Assembly (NCBI GenBank): GCA_019308745.1
Contig: JAFDHO010000003.1
Location: 1 to 64,000 of the forward strand
Reading direction: 5' to 3'
DNA length: 64,000 nucleotides
Source: Deltaproteobacteria bacterium
GTDB lineage: Bacteria > Desulfobacterota > DSM-4660 > Desulfatiglandales > HGW-15
Under the pieces are notes generated by a model. It was given only the letters and a program-made list of their open reading frames with translations. It was not told the DNA's origin and ran no database searches. The position numbers and the translations under genes are program-made. Within the stretch, counting starts at the first letter, position 1. Each line of letters opens with the position of its first letter. This document shows, piece by piece, positions 29,741-40,360 of this stretch.

Positions 29741-31249
29741 TCAGCCTGGGGGACCAAAGGAGCTCCTCCTCTTCTGCCTTTGTTCCTCAAGGTATGTCTC
29801 GTACTCGGACAGTTGTTCCGGGGAAAGCACGCCTTGTAGGCGCTTCTTGGTTCTGGCATTTAGCTTCTGCATATTGCTTGCCAGCTTCTGTATTCCTGAG
29901 AATCCCTTTCCGCCAAATCTCCTCCTAACGGAGTCTTGTTCTCTGATATGTTCCAGCAAGATTGGACGAACTTCCATCATCTGCTGGTCAGTGAGTTTGA
30001 GCCGTGCTCCGATCGTTGCAATTACTTGATCTGTTGACGGGGGCCCCTGTCTTCCCCCACCAGCAGTCCTTATGAGCCTGCCCTGGGGGTCTGCTGCCCT
30101 GACAACCATGCCGTCTGTGACCGCCTGCAGGGTTGAGGTGACGAGGAGGTCCCCCCTTTTCAGACCAGACCGGACAAGGACCGTGTTCCCGTGGAATCTC
30201 GCCACTTCGACCCTCCTGAAACGGAGCCGGCCGCCAGCATCAACCACCCATACGGTTTTGTCCTCCCGAAGGGACGACCTGGGGATGACGGCAGCATCCT
30301 GTAGCGTCTTGCCTTCCAGGTCGACCTTCACGAAAAGCCCGGGGACCAGGGGAGGTCTTTTTACAAATGGGTCCATGACCCTGACCACCACGTTTATCAT
30401 TCGGGTCCTTTCATCTATCTTTCCCTCCGCTCTCACTACCTGTCCTTCCCACCTGAGCTCCCTTCCGCCCAGGTCAGCTCTCACTGCTGCCTTGGAACCG
30501 GGGCCATCACCTTTGGTAAAGCCGGGAACATCGATCCATTGGAGATCCCTTTCCTCTAACGGCACCATGATTTCCACCGCGTCCGTGGAATAGATACTCG
30601 CAAGGGGTTGGCCGGGAGTCACGTACTGTCCCACATCCACGCTCTCTTGACTCACTCGGCCGTTGAAAGGGGTCTTTAGTCTGGTTCTCTCCAAGTTCAG
30701 CCCGGCCTTTCTCAGGTCTGCCCTGTCAGCGTCCAGGCGCGCCCTGGCAGCTGCAAGCTGGGGTTCTCTTGCCACGAGAGGGGGTGGCTTCTTCAAGGTG
30801 CCGGAGCGTCCATGAATGAGTTTCCACTCCTCTCTCGCAGCCGCAGCCTCCTCTTCTGCGAGCCGCAGCTTGCTCTCGGAGTCTTTTACCTTGGCCTCTG
30901 CCAGGGTGAGGGCCAGCTTATAGTCTGTGGGATCGATCCGAAGCAGAAGGTCCCCCCTTTTGAACTCCCCCCCGTTCACCAGGTTGGGAGATACATAGAT
31001 AACTTTCCCTCCTACTTGGGGAATGACATTTATCTCCTTCAAGGGACGTACTGTGCCCTCGCGCCGGACAATGATAGGCTGGGTCTTGGGTTCAACCCTT
31101 ATTGTGCGGACCACCGGTGTCGGCTTTGACGGCATTCTCCTTTTGATCTGGGGTTTACTTGCCTTGAGTTCGTTCATCCCAAAGTAACCGATCCCGATCA
31201 AGGCGACCACGATGAGGAAATGTATGAACAATCTCAGCAGTTTCTTCAT
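29741..31249 (-). CDS. HlyD/MFP-family RND periplasmic adaptor
   Basis: TVRPLKEINVIPQVGGKVIYVSPNLVNGGEFKRGDLLLRIDP; TPFNGRVSQESVDVGQYVTPGQPLASIY. Confidence 0.92.
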   Translation of the reverse strand: MKKLLRLFIHFLIVVALIGIGYFGMNELKASKPQIKRRMPSKPTPVVRTIRVEPKTQPIIVRREGTVRPLKEINVIPQVGGKVIYVSPNLVNGGEFKRGDLLLRIDPTDYKLALTLAEAKVKDSESKLRLAEEEAAAAREEWKLIHGRSGTLKKPPPLVAREPQLAAARARLDADRADLRKAGLNLERTRLKTPFNGRVSQESVDVGQYVTPGQPLASIYSTDAVEIMVPLEERDLQWIDVPGFTKGDGPGSKAAVRADLGGRELRWEGQVVRAEGKIDERTRMINVVVRVMDPFVKRPPLVPGLFVKVDLEGKTLQDAAVIPRSSLREDKTVWVVDAGGRLRFRRVEVARFHGNTVLVRSGLKRGDLLVTSTLQAVTDGMVVRAADPQGRLIRTAGGGRQGPPSTDQVIATIGARLKLTDQQMMEVRPILLEHIREQDSVRRRFGGKGFSGIQKLASNMQKLNARTKKRLQGVLSPEQLSEYETYLEEQRQKRRSSFGPPG

Positions 31250-32727
31250 GGCACACCATCCTTTGTGGCACGTTTCTCGGAGTTTCTATCAGAGGGCACC
31301 GGTCCTGGATCACCCCAGCCTCCACCGAGGGCCCTGTAAAGATTGACGCGGTTTGTCAAGAGATCCAGGTCCGCCGCAACCAGGTTTTGCTCAGCTTGGA
31401 ATCTGGTTTGTTGCGCATCCAGGACATTGATGTAGTTGACGAGTCCTTTCATGTAACGGCTTTGCGCGACCTGCTGCGTTGCCCTGGCCTCAGCCAGGAA
31501 TTCCAGGATCTTTTTCCGGCGCTCCAGCTGTTCCCTCCTGGTCAGCAGGGCACTCTCCACTTCGGAGAAGGCATTCAACAGGCTCTTTGCGTAATCGGCT
31601 AAACCTTGTCTGTAACGGGCCTCGGCAGCCCGCTGAGCGGCCTTGAGCTTGCCACCGTCGAAGAGCGGCATGAGAAGGCCTGCGGCAATTCTCCGGAACT
31701 CGCTGGCGGGATTGAGGAGTTCTGCTAGTTCATCACTGGAATATCCATAGCTGCCTGTCAGGGAAATCCTCGGGAAGCGATTGGCCTTTGCGATGCCGAT
31801 CTGCGCATTGAGGGCAACGAGAAGGGCCTCGGACGCCCTGATGTCCGGACGACGCTTCAGGAGTTCGGAAGGGAGTCCTGGAGGCACGGGCTCGAGTTGT
31901 TTGAAGTAATCTGCCGAGTGGGTTCTGGCGGGGCGGGTCTCGGGATATCGACCTACGAGGACCGCGAGTCTCTGCTGAAGGGTGCCGAGTTGCTGGCGCA
32001 GGGCCGGCAGAGAAGCCTCGGTTTGTGCCAGAAGCCTCCGGGCCTGTCTTACGTCCAGTACGGAGGTGAGCCCCCGGCGATAACGGTTTTCAACAACCTC
32101 CAGGCTGAGCCGATAGCTCCTTATACTTTCCTCGGTTATCTGGATTCTTCTTTCCAGGGATTCTATCTGGAGATAGAGGGTGATGGTCTCTGCGACGATT
32201 GACTGAGCGATGGTGCGCCTGTCCTCTTCTGCCTTCACAAGATTGCCCCGGGCAGCCTCTTCGGCCCTTGCCAGGCGACCCCAAAGGTCTATTTCAAAGG
32301 AAGCGGGTATGGAAAGGACGTGGCTCCTTGTCGTCTTTCTCGAGGGGGTCGTTCCGAAGGGGCCGGCAGATGCCTGACGCTGTTTCTGTGCCTGGGCCTG
32401 CAGGTCGAATCTTGGCAGGCGCTCCGCGTGGGCCTGGGCAACCAGCGAGCGAACCTCCAGGACACGGGAGGTCGCCTTTTTTATGTCCCAGTTATTCGCC
32501 AGGGCCTCCTCGACAAGCCTGTTCAATTGAGGGTCATGGAAGCTCTCCCACCAGCGATCATCGAGTCCCGGCATGGCAGACTCCCTATCGGCCTGTTGAT
32601 AGGAGGAGGGAACCGTGGCCCCAAGGTCGGGAGCCCCATATTCGGGCCCCAATTTCACGCAGGCTCCGAGGGCAAGAATGCCGGCACAAAAAACAAAGTA
32701 CGAGAATATGACACGTGGCTTGTCCAT
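31246..32727 (-). CDS. Outer-membrane efflux lipoprotein (TolC/NodT/OprM-like)
   Basis: Lipobox LALGAC; WWESFHDPQLNRLVEEALANNWDIKKA; LLKRRPDIRASEALLVALNAQIGIAKANRFPRISLTGSYG. Confidence 0.94.
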   Translation of the reverse strand: MDKPRVIFSYFVFCAGILALGACVKLGPEYGAPDLGATVPSSYQQADRESAMPGLDDRWWESFHDPQLNRLVEEALANNWDIKKATSRVLEVRSLVAQAHAERLPRFDLQAQAQKQRQASAGPFGTTPSRKTTRSHVLSIPASFEIDLWGRLARAEEAARGNLVKAEEDRRTIAQSIVAETITLYLQIESLERRIQITEESIRSYRLSLEVVENRYRRGLTSVLDVRQARRLLAQTEASLPALRQQLGTLQQRLAVLVGRYPETRPARTHSADYFKQLEPVPPGLPSELLKRRPDIRASEALLVALNAQIGIAKANRFPRISLTGSYGYSSDELAELLNPASEFRRIAAGLLMPLFDGGKLKAAQRAAEARYRQGLADYAKSLLNAFSEVESALLTRREQLERRKKILEFLAEARATQQVAQSRYMKGLVNYINVLDAQQTRFQAEQNLVAADLDLLTNRVNLYRALGGGWGDPGPVPSDRNSEKRATKDGVP

Positions 32728-32979
32728 ATTGATAGGTAACTCCGTGCAGTCACATCAATAAATCAATATAATGCCTATTTGTACTACCATCAATATTTAT
32801 ATGCCCGGCGCACCGCAGGTTTATCCCCTGCAACGAAGCAGGAAACATGCGGAGATGGGGCGGGTCGGAAAAAAGGCATGGACGCAAAAGGTCTTGTTCC
32901 CGGATGTCTTTGGCTTCAGTCGGTCCCCGGGCACCAGGCCTTTATCGTCCCGGTATATGCTTTTCAAGCCGATACCGGC

Positions 32980-34035
32980 CTAGCGGGGTATCTTCAGCAC
33001 GCCTGCTCCGTGCATTTTCCCCTCTTTCAATATGACCAGGGCCTGGTTTGCGTGCTCCAGTTCAAACTCCTGGACTTCGGGGAGGATGCCGATTTCTGCT
33101 GCCAGGGGCAAGAACTCCAGGGCATCCCTCCTGGCCACATTGGCCACACTCTTTATCTCCCTTTCGTGCCACAGGTATTGGGCATAGTCCAATTCAGGTA
33201 TGGGGCTTATTTTTCTGATGGCATTGATGGTAACCCTTCCTCCCTTCTTCAGCACGCGAAGGGCCTCCCGGACCGGCTCCCCAACAGGGGTGAAATCAAT
33301 GGCACAGTCCAGTTTCTCGGGGGGAGCTTCGCCTGTGGCCCCCACCCAGGCGGCACCCAGTTTCTTTGCCAATTCCTGGTGGGCGGTTTGTCCTTCCCTG
33401 GTGAACACAAAGACCGTGCAGTTCCAGTATCTTGCAACCTGAATGGCAATATGGGCCGAAGCACCAAATCCAAAAAGCCCGAGAACCCCGCCTGGTGTTA
33501 GGCCTGATAGTCTCAATGCCCTGTATCCGATTATGCCGGCACACATGAGGGGCGCGGCCTGGGAGTCAGAAAAGACGGTGGGGATCGGATAGGCAAAATC
33601 TTGCGAGACAACCGTGTATTGCCCGTAGCCTCCCGGGGCATCTAGTCCGGTGGCACGGAACCGGTCACAGAGGTTCTCGTCACCCCTCTTACAAAAGGGA
33701 CATTGCCCGCAACTGGAGTTTATCCAGGCGATCCCAACCCTGTCACCAATCTGAAATTTGTTGGCCCCAGGGCCCATGGCGACGATTCTGCCGATGATTT
33801 CGTGGCCCAGCACCACGGGGAATTCGGGCGGAACAAGCCTTCCTTCGATCTCGTCCAGCTCGGTGTGGCATATGCCGCACCTATCGACACTCACAAGGAG
33901 TTGATTGGCCCCCGGCTCTGGGACCGGGATATCTGCAAGGTCAAGGGGATTCCTTTTTAAGGGGAGATCAGGCCTCTTTCTCTCGCCAGAACCAGTTTCT
34001 ATCTCACAGATCTCCTTTAGGACCATTGCCTTCAT
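32980..34035 (-). CDS. Zinc-dependent alcohol dehydrogenase
   Basis: VDRCGICHTELDEIEG; VVLGHEIIGRIVAMG; SCGQCPFCKRGDENLC. Confidence 0.94.
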   Translation of the reverse strand: MKAMVLKEICEIETGSGERKRPDLPLKRNPLDLADIPVPEPGANQLLVSVDRCGICHTELDEIEGRLVPPEFPVVLGHEIIGRIVAMGPGANKFQIGDRVGIAWINSSCGQCPFCKRGDENLCDRFRATGLDAPGGYGQYTVVSQDFAYPIPTVFSDSQAAPLMCAGIIGYRALRLSGLTPGGVLGLFGFGASAHIAIQVARYWNCTVFVFTREGQTAHQELAKKLGAAWVGATGEAPPEKLDCAIDFTPVGEPVREALRVLKKGGRVTINAIRKISPIPELDYAQYLWHEREIKSVANVARRDALEFLPLAAEIGILPEVQEFELEHANQALVILKEGKMHGAGVLKIPR

Positions 34036-34502
34036 TGTCCCTCCTCCTGGACGCTGATAGATTCCGTCCTGCCGTCACGGATCATGGACACGGGCCTTGC
34101 CGGACGGGCCCCGAGCACAGATACACCCTCCTCATTATGAGTACCGGTCGCCCGAGGTCAAGAGAATTCTCGAACCCTTCCCTGTCCTCAAACCATCTAT
34201 CCGCCCCGCGGACAGCCACGGTTTTGGCAGTGGATGAATGCGGTTAAGGGCGGGATGTCGTACCACTAAGTCCTGCCGATTGGGAAGCAATTCGACGAGA
34301 CGAGGGGGTGCCGATGGCTCGCCCGTGGGTCTCCACTTTTCCCTTGACCTTTTGTTACTTGATAATCTAATGTAAGTGCTCGACGGGTCCTTGAACCTTG
34401 GGAAGTCGTGTTCTCCCTTGAGCACAAGAGATGTGTTCTCACGATGAGGGGCGATTCGGGCTTTGGGGACTTAATATCTTATTTTCTAAGGAGGATAAAG
34501 TC

Positions 34503-34703
34503 TTGAGTGAGGGAGTAATCAAATGGTTCGATGCCAAAAAGGGTTATGGGTTTATTAGCCAGGAAGAAGGCCCGGATGTATTCTTGCATTTTTCTTCCAT
34601 AAACATGGATGGCTTCAAGACCCTCAACGAGGGAGACCGGGTCACCTTTGACCTGGAAGAGAGCGACAGGGGCCCGGTAGCAAAGAACGTAGCAAAACTG
34701 TAG
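34503..34703 (+). CDS. Cold-shock protein (CspA family), TTG start
   Basis: [53 protein letters not shown] aaggagg upstream of TTG at 34503. Confidence 0.93.
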   Translation: MSEGVIKWFDAKKGYGFISQEEGPDVFLHFSSINMDGFKTLNEGDRVTFDLEESDRGPVAKNVAKL

Positions 34704-34732
34704 TCCGCCAGTGTGATCAGAGACCCTCTTGT

Positions 34733-34768
34733 GCATCTCGTCTGGGACAGATGAGGTGCTTTTTTTTT
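34733..34768 (+). terminator. Intrinsic terminator downstream of csp
   Basis: GCATCTCGTCTG-GGA-CAGATGAGGTGC 12-bp stem followed by nine T. Confidence 0.9.
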
Positions 34769-34961
34769 GTAGATACGTGGGAAGAACGCTCGCGCAATGG
34801 GAGGCGGGGATGCCCATGTTTACAAGAAATGCCTCGTCGCAAGGTGGGCTGCGGCCCGAACATCGCTCTCCGGCACTTATCCGACCATGAAGGACACCCC
34901 CGGTGCCACAGGGGATCTGTAGGAGCATCGCGGCCTTTGACCCGGGCGCAATGGTGACTCA

Positions 34962-36128
34962 ATGGAAACAAATGAGCACAATGTACACCAACTGGCCTCC
35001 GATGGAAAGACCATCACTCTGGTGGGAACGGCACACGTCTCCAGAGAAAGCGCGGACCTTGTAAAGGACACCATTCACCGGGAAAGACCGGATACGGTGT
35101 GCCTGGAGCTGTGTCAGGCGAGGTACCAGGCCATGAGAGATCGGGGTGCGTGGCAAAACACGAATCTTCTCACAGTGATCAGGGAGAAGAAGGCATCCCT
35201 CCTCCTCTTGAACATGGTCCTCGCCTATTTTCAGAAGAAGATTGGAAAAAGGCTGGGTGTCAAACCCGGTGAAGAGATGATTCAGGCCATTGAGGCCGCG
35301 GATTTGGTTGGGGCGGAGATCTGCCTCGCAGACAGGGACGTGCGCGTCACTCTTTCAAGGGCATGGCGAAAGATAGGCCTCTGGCCAAAGGTGAAACTCT
35401 TCTTTCAGTTGGTGACGTCCTTCGGTCAGATAGACTCCATCAAAGAAGAAGACATTGAAGAGATGAAAAAGAAGGATGTGCTCGAGGCTTTGCTCTCCGA
35501 GATAGGGGAGTCCTTCCCCCAGGTAAGGCGCGTTCTCATCGACGAGAGAGATCGGTACCTGGCTCACAAGATAAGGAGTGCGCCTGGACACAGGATAGTG
35601 GCCGTGGTCGGGGCAGGGCATGTCCCGGGAATCGAGAGGTTCTGGGGCCAGGCCGTTGACATCCACGAACTTGATCAAATCCCCAAAAGGAGGGGTTTTA
35701 CCCGTTACTTGAAATGGGCTGTCCCGGGAATCATTCTTATTCTCATCGTACTGGGCTTCTTTTCTGCCGGGGCAGAGACGGGGAAGCACATGGTCAAATA
35801 CTGGATCCTGGCGAACGGCGTCCTGGCAGGGATGGGTGCTGGAGCAGCCTTTGCGCACCCATTGACTGTTTTCGCAGCAATCCTTGCGTCTCCCCTGACC
35901 TCACTCAATCCTATGATTGCCGCGGGCTGGGTGGCCGGGATCGTGGAGGTCATCGTGCGGAGGCCGAAGGTCAAGGATTTTGAGACGCTACCGGAGGATA
36001 TTTCGTCCCTCAAGGGATTCTGGAGGAACAAGATCACCAGGGTGCTTATGGTCGTCGTGTTCACCAATATCGGAAGTGCCCTGGGTGCATTCGTTGCCAT
36101 CCCTTTTATGTTGAAGGTCTTGTCTTAG
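34962..36128 (+). CDS. TraB/PrgY-family protein with C-terminal TM region
   Basis: ITLVGTAHVSRESADLVKDTIHRERPDTVCLELCQARYQAM; VVAVVGAGHVPGIERFW. Confidence 0.92.
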   Translation: METNEHNVHQLASDGKTITLVGTAHVSRESADLVKDTIHRERPDTVCLELCQARYQAMRDRGAWQNTNLLTVIREKKASLLLLNMVLAYFQKKIGKRLGVKPGEEMIQAIEAADLVGAEICLADRDVRVTLSRAWRKIGLWPKVKLFFQLVTSFGQIDSIKEEDIEEMKKKDVLEALLSEIGESFPQVRRVLIDERDRYLAHKIRSAPGHRIVAVVGAGHVPGIERFWGQAVDIHELDQIPKRRGFTRYLKWAVPGIILILIVLGFFSAGAETGKHMVKYWILANGVLAGMGAGAAFAHPLTVFAAILASPLTSLNPMIAAGWVAGIVEVIVRRPKVKDFETLPEDISSLKGFWRNKITRVLMVVVFTNIGSALGAFVAIPFMLKVLS

Positions 36129-36190
36129 CCGGCTCGTCCTGCTGAGATGTGTGAGGGAGTCCGATTGAGGCAGGTGGTGGGTCCCGATTC

Positions 36191-37639
36191 CTACTTCCGC
36201 CAGTACTCGGGGATCAGGAGTGCCACGACCGTGTATATTTCGAGCCGTCCCACGAGCATGCAGAATATCAATATCCATTTCCCCAAGGAAGGGATAAGGA
36301 GATAGTTTTTCGTGGGGCCAACCATCCCGAGACCGGGGCCGACATTAAAGATGCATGCTGCAACGGATGCGAAGCTCGAAACCATGTCAAGCCCCAGGGA
36401 TGCCATGATGATTGCAGAGGTAACGAATATGGCGAGGTAGAGGATAAAGAACCCCCAGATGCTGCTCAACACTTCCTGGGGTACCCCCTTGCCGCCAAGC
36501 TTTACCGTCGTAATGGCGTGGGGGTGGATGATGCGAAATATCTCCTGATAGGCATGCTTGGCCAGCAGAATGATCCGTACGATCTTTATGCCGCCCCCCG
36601 TAGAGCCCGCCATGGCGCCCAGAAACATGCATAAGACCAGGATTTTCTTGGAAAGGGCGGGCCATTGATCGAAATCGGCGGTGGCAAAGCCGGTCGTCGT
36701 GATAATGGAACTCACCTGAAATGCCGCATATCTGAATGCCTTTGCCAGAGAAGCATAGACCGTGCCATGTAGATTGAAGGTGAGCAGTAGGATGAATAGA
36801 AACACAACGGTAAGATAGACCCTGCATTCCGGATCCTTTCCGAAGATGGCGAGATCACCCCTGAGCAGTTTGTAATGGAGCGAAAAGTTGATTCCCGCAA
36901 TGATCATGAAGGCAATGAGGATTCCGTCAAAATAGGAGCTGTTGTAGTGAGCGATGCTGGCATTCTTGGGTGAAAACCCGCCGGTGGGCATGGTACAGAA
37001 GGCGTGAGAAACTGCCTCAAACAGGGGCATTCCTCCCAGGAAGAGGAGGAGGATCTCAAGGGCGGTGATGAGAATGTAGACCTTCCAGAGTGTCTTTGCC
37101 GTATCCGATATCCTGGGTTTTAGCTTGTCCACCACAGGACTCGGCACTTCAGCCTTATAGAGCTGCATTCCCCCGACCCCCAGGAAGGGCAAAATCGCAA
37201 TAGAAAGCACAATGATCCCCATCCCGCCGAACCACTGGGTAATACTCCTCCACATGAGGATGCCCCTGGGAAGCCCCTCAATGTTCTCCAAGATCGAAGC
37301 ACCTGTCGTTGTAAAGCCCGACAAGGATTCAAAATAGGCGTCCGTCAGATCTGGTATGGCCCCTGAAAGGATATAAGGAACTGCCCCAGCAAAACCCGCA
37401 GCAATCCATCCAAAGGTTACTATTGCCACCCCGTCACGATGGCCGAGGACCTTGACCTCCTGATTCCTGGCAATGACGTAAAGGAAAACGCCAAGGGCCA
37501 TGACAATTATCATGGAATAGAGGAGTGGCAGGGCATCATGCTCCCCGAAGGCCCAGGACACGATAAAGGGAAAGGCCATGGAAAGGCCAAGGAAAAAGAC
37601 AAGGATTCCAATAAAGCGTATGACGGAATGGGTGTGCAT
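36191..37639 (-). CDS. trkH: Trk potassium uptake membrane protein TrkH
   Basis: SLSGFTTTGASILENIEGLPRGILMWRSITQWFGGMGIIVLSIAILP; MFLGAMAGSTGGGIKIVRI. Confidence 0.95.
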   Translation of the reverse strand: MHTHSVIRFIGILVFFLGLSMAFPFIVSWAFGEHDALPLLYSMIIVMALGVFLYVIARNQEVKVLGHRDGVAIVTFGWIAAGFAGAVPYILSGAIPDLTDAYFESLSGFTTTGASILENIEGLPRGILMWRSITQWFGGMGIIVLSIAILPFLGVGGMQLYKAEVPSPVVDKLKPRISDTAKTLWKVYILITALEILLLFLGGMPLFEAVSHAFCTMPTGGFSPKNASIAHYNSSYFDGILIAFMIIAGINFSLHYKLLRGDLAIFGKDPECRVYLTVVFLFILLLTFNLHGTVYASLAKAFRYAAFQVSSIITTTGFATADFDQWPALSKKILVLCMFLGAMAGSTGGGIKIVRIILLAKHAYQEIFRIIHPHAITTVKLGGKGVPQEVLSSIWGFFILYLAIFVTSAIIMASLGLDMVSSFASVAACIFNVGPGLGMVGPTKNYLLIPSLGKWILIFCMLVGRLEIYTVVALLIPEYWRK

Positions 37640-38997
37640 CAGAAGTATTCCAGTTTGACTGTAAGAAGTTTCTCCAGCTTTGGGATGACCTTTTGAAGTG
37701 CAAAGATGATGAGACGGTCCTTGGGCTTGATCACGCTATCGCCCCTGGGAATAACGATGTCTTCTTCGCGGACTATGGCCCCAACGAGAGCCCCCTTGGG
37801 AAATTTCACCTTGTAGAGGGGTACATTTACGATATCCGACGTCTCGAGGGCCTCTGCCTCGATTGCTTCGGCGTGTTCGCCCTTTAGGGGTGCTACGGAG
37901 ATGATCTTTCCCTTGCGGATGTACTGGAGTATCGCCCTGATCGCGGAAAGCCTGGAGCTTACAACCGTATCGATACCGATGGCCGAGACGAGAGGGATGT
38001 AACTCAGCTTGTCTATCCGGGTGATGTTCTTCTTTGCACCAAGACCCTTTCCGAGCAAGGAGATGAGGACATTACTCTCTTCATCTCCCGTAATGGCAAC
38101 AATGAAGTCAGCATCGCGGATATTTTCCTCTTCCAGCAGGTTCTTGTCTGTGCCGTCACCGTTAATGACGATAACCCTCTCAAGTTTTTCTGCCAGGGCG
38201 GTGCATTTCTCGCCGTCCTTCTCGATAATCTTGGCATTGATCTTTGTACGATCAAGGGCCGACGCGAGGGCAGTTCCGGTCTGACCTCCCCCTACGATGA
38301 TGACCCTTCGGAGTTCCTCCTCCTTTGGATTCAGTATCTTGTATATGTCGGAGAGTTCGTTGCCCCGGACCACCACATAGACCAGATCATGGGCCTGTAT
38401 GGTGTCCTCCCCGTGGGGAATGATGACCTGTTCTCCCCGGACTATGGCCCCGACCAACATCTTCCCTTCCAGGCCCTTGACAGAAAGGAGTTGCTTCCCG
38501 GCAAAAGGTGAATCGGGTTTAATGGTGATGCCGATCAATTTGACACGGCCGTCCACAAATTCTATGACATCCGAAGCCCCCGGGAAGATCATGAGATTCA
38601 TGATCGTCTCGACCATAAAAGATTCCGGGTTGATTATCTGGTCAACACCCAATAGGCTGGGGCTAAAGAGGTCCTCCTCCTGGAGGTACTCCGGGTTTCG
38701 GATTCGGGCGACCTTGAGGATATACTGATTCAGGTTGCGTGCAAGGAGGCAGGCAAGGATGTTTACTTCGTCACTGTCGGTGGCTGCCACAAGGAGATCC
38801 GCGTCCTTTATGCCAGAGGCCTTCAGTATCCCGGGACTTGTCCCTGATCCGAGGATGGCCTGGACATCCAGGTTCTCCGTGATCCTCTTGATCTTTTCGG
38901 GGTCTTTGTCAATGAGAAAGACTTCCTGGCTTTCCTCGGAGAGCTTCTGTGCAATATGAAAGCCGACATCGCCGGCACCCACTATAATGATCTTCAC
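37639..38997 (-). CDS. trkA: Trk K+ transporter NAD-binding protein TrkA
   Basis: MKIIIVGAGDVGFHIAQKLSEESQEVFLIDKDPEKI; duplicated TrkA_N/TrkA_C layout. Confidence 0.96.
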   Translation of the reverse strand: MKIIIVGAGDVGFHIAQKLSEESQEVFLIDKDPEKIKRITENLDVQAILGSGTSPGILKASGIKDADLLVAATDSDEVNILACLLARNLNQYILKVARIRNPEYLQEEDLFSPSLLGVDQIINPESFMVETIMNLMIFPGASDVIEFVDGRVKLIGITIKPDSPFAGKQLLSVKGLEGKMLVGAIVRGEQVIIPHGEDTIQAHDLVYVVVRGNELSDIYKILNPKEEELRRVIIVGGGQTGTALASALDRTKINAKIIEKDGEKCTALAEKLERVIVINGDGTDKNLLEEENIRDADFIVAITGDEESNVLISLLGKGLGAKKNITRIDKLSYIPLVSAIGIDTVVSSRLSAIRAILQYIRKGKIISVAPLKGEHAEAIEAEALETSDIVNVPLYKVKFPKGALVGAIVREEDIVIPRGDSVIKPKDRLIIFALQKVIPKLEKLLTVKLEYF

Positions 38998-39329
38998 GAC
39001 TTCACTCCAAAAGAGAGATCTTTCAAGACCACCTCGCAGCAGAGAAAATCAATCCCCACAACCCCGGTCTTGCATGCGGGATCGGTCCACGACCTCCAAA
39101 CCAAAATTTGATTTGACTGATTGGCAATCTTTATAAAAGAAGGCTGGAAAAGTCAACCTGATTGACATCAACAGGTTACCCCCTTTGTCTTGGAGCGGGA
39201 AGGGACGTTCAAGAGTCGGGGCGCTCCTCTCGCCTCCAAATTGATTTCTCTGGAAAATCGAACAAAATGGTGCTAAGGTAAAACGTACCAAAAGGAATAG
39301 GAAAAAGCGATAAGGAAGATGAATTAGCC

Positions 39330-40343
39330 ATGATAAAGGAATTAAAACTCAGCGATTTTAATGTTGATGAATTTAGGCAATATATTGATAGGTTCCGTGA
39401 AACCAACATCCTTGTTTTGGGCGATGTCATTATGGACGAATATGTTTGGGGAAATGTCTCTCGAATATCTCCAGAGGCCCCGGTGCCTGTTGTGGAGGTG
39501 AAAGAGGAGACACAGATGCTTGGGGGTGCGGCCAATGTGATAAACAATATATGTTCCCTCGGCGGCCGCCCCCTCCTTTGCGGGGTGATAGGAGAGGATA
39601 GGACAGGAGAAGACATCCTGAGGGAAATAAAAGGCTTGGGCCTAAGAACCGACGGTCTGATCAAGGTGCCCAACAGGAGAACGAGCATAAAGACGAGGGT
39701 TGTGGCTCAAAATCAGCAGGTTGTGAGATTCGATCGGGAAAACAAGAGGGATTTGGAAGGGGGACATGTCACAAGAATATTGGACTTCATCAAAGATAAC
39801 ATCGAGGGACTGGATGCCGTTATTGTCGCTGACTATGGTAAAGGCGTGGTTACAGGAGAAGTAATGAAGGGGATCAGGACCCTGATCGAGGATCGGGACA
39901 TCATCCTGGCCGTTGATCCCAAGACCGACAAATTTGAATACTATAGGGGGATAGACGTGATCACCCCGAACCACCACGAGGCAGGGGCCTTCTGCCGAAT
40001 AGCTATCGAAGACGACGTGTCATTGGTAAAGGCGGGCGAGCACATGCTCCGGGAATTGGATTGCAGGTCCGTCTTGATAACCCAGGGCAAGGACGGTATG
40101 ACTCTCTTTGAAAATGGCGGTGAAATCAGTCACATCTCAACGGTTGCAAAGAAGGTCTTTGACGTGACCGGCGCAGGGGATACGGTGATCTCCACCTTTT
40201 GCCTGGGACTGGCCTCGGGGATGGACCTGAAATCAGCCGCGCTCCTATCCAATTTTGCGGCTGGAATCGTTGTCGGCGAAGTCGGGACATCCGCGGTCAA
40301 GACTGAGGATCTATTGAGCGCCATATACTACCAAATGAAATAG
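39330..40343 (+). CDS. rfaE1: D-glycero-beta-D-manno-heptose-7-phosphate kinase (PfkB family)
   Basis: ILVLGDVIMDEYVWGNVSRISPEAPVPVVEVKEE; VFDVTGAGDTVISTFCLGLASG. Confidence 0.92.
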   Translation: MIKELKLSDFNVDEFRQYIDRFRETNILVLGDVIMDEYVWGNVSRISPEAPVPVVEVKEETQMLGGAANVINNICSLGGRPLLCGVIGEDRTGEDILREIKGLGLRTDGLIKVPNRRTSIKTRVVAQNQQVVRFDRENKRDLEGGHVTRILDFIKDNIEGLDAVIVADYGKGVVTGEVMKGIRTLIEDRDIILAVDPKTDKFEYYRGIDVITPNHHEAGAFCRIAIEDDVSLVKAGEHMLRELDCRSVLITQGKDGMTLFENGGEISHISTVAKKVFDVTGAGDTVISTFCLGLASGMDLKSAALLSNFAAGIVVGEVGTSAVKTEDLLSAIYYQMK

Positions 40344-40360
40344 GGCAGGAGAAGTGTCAG

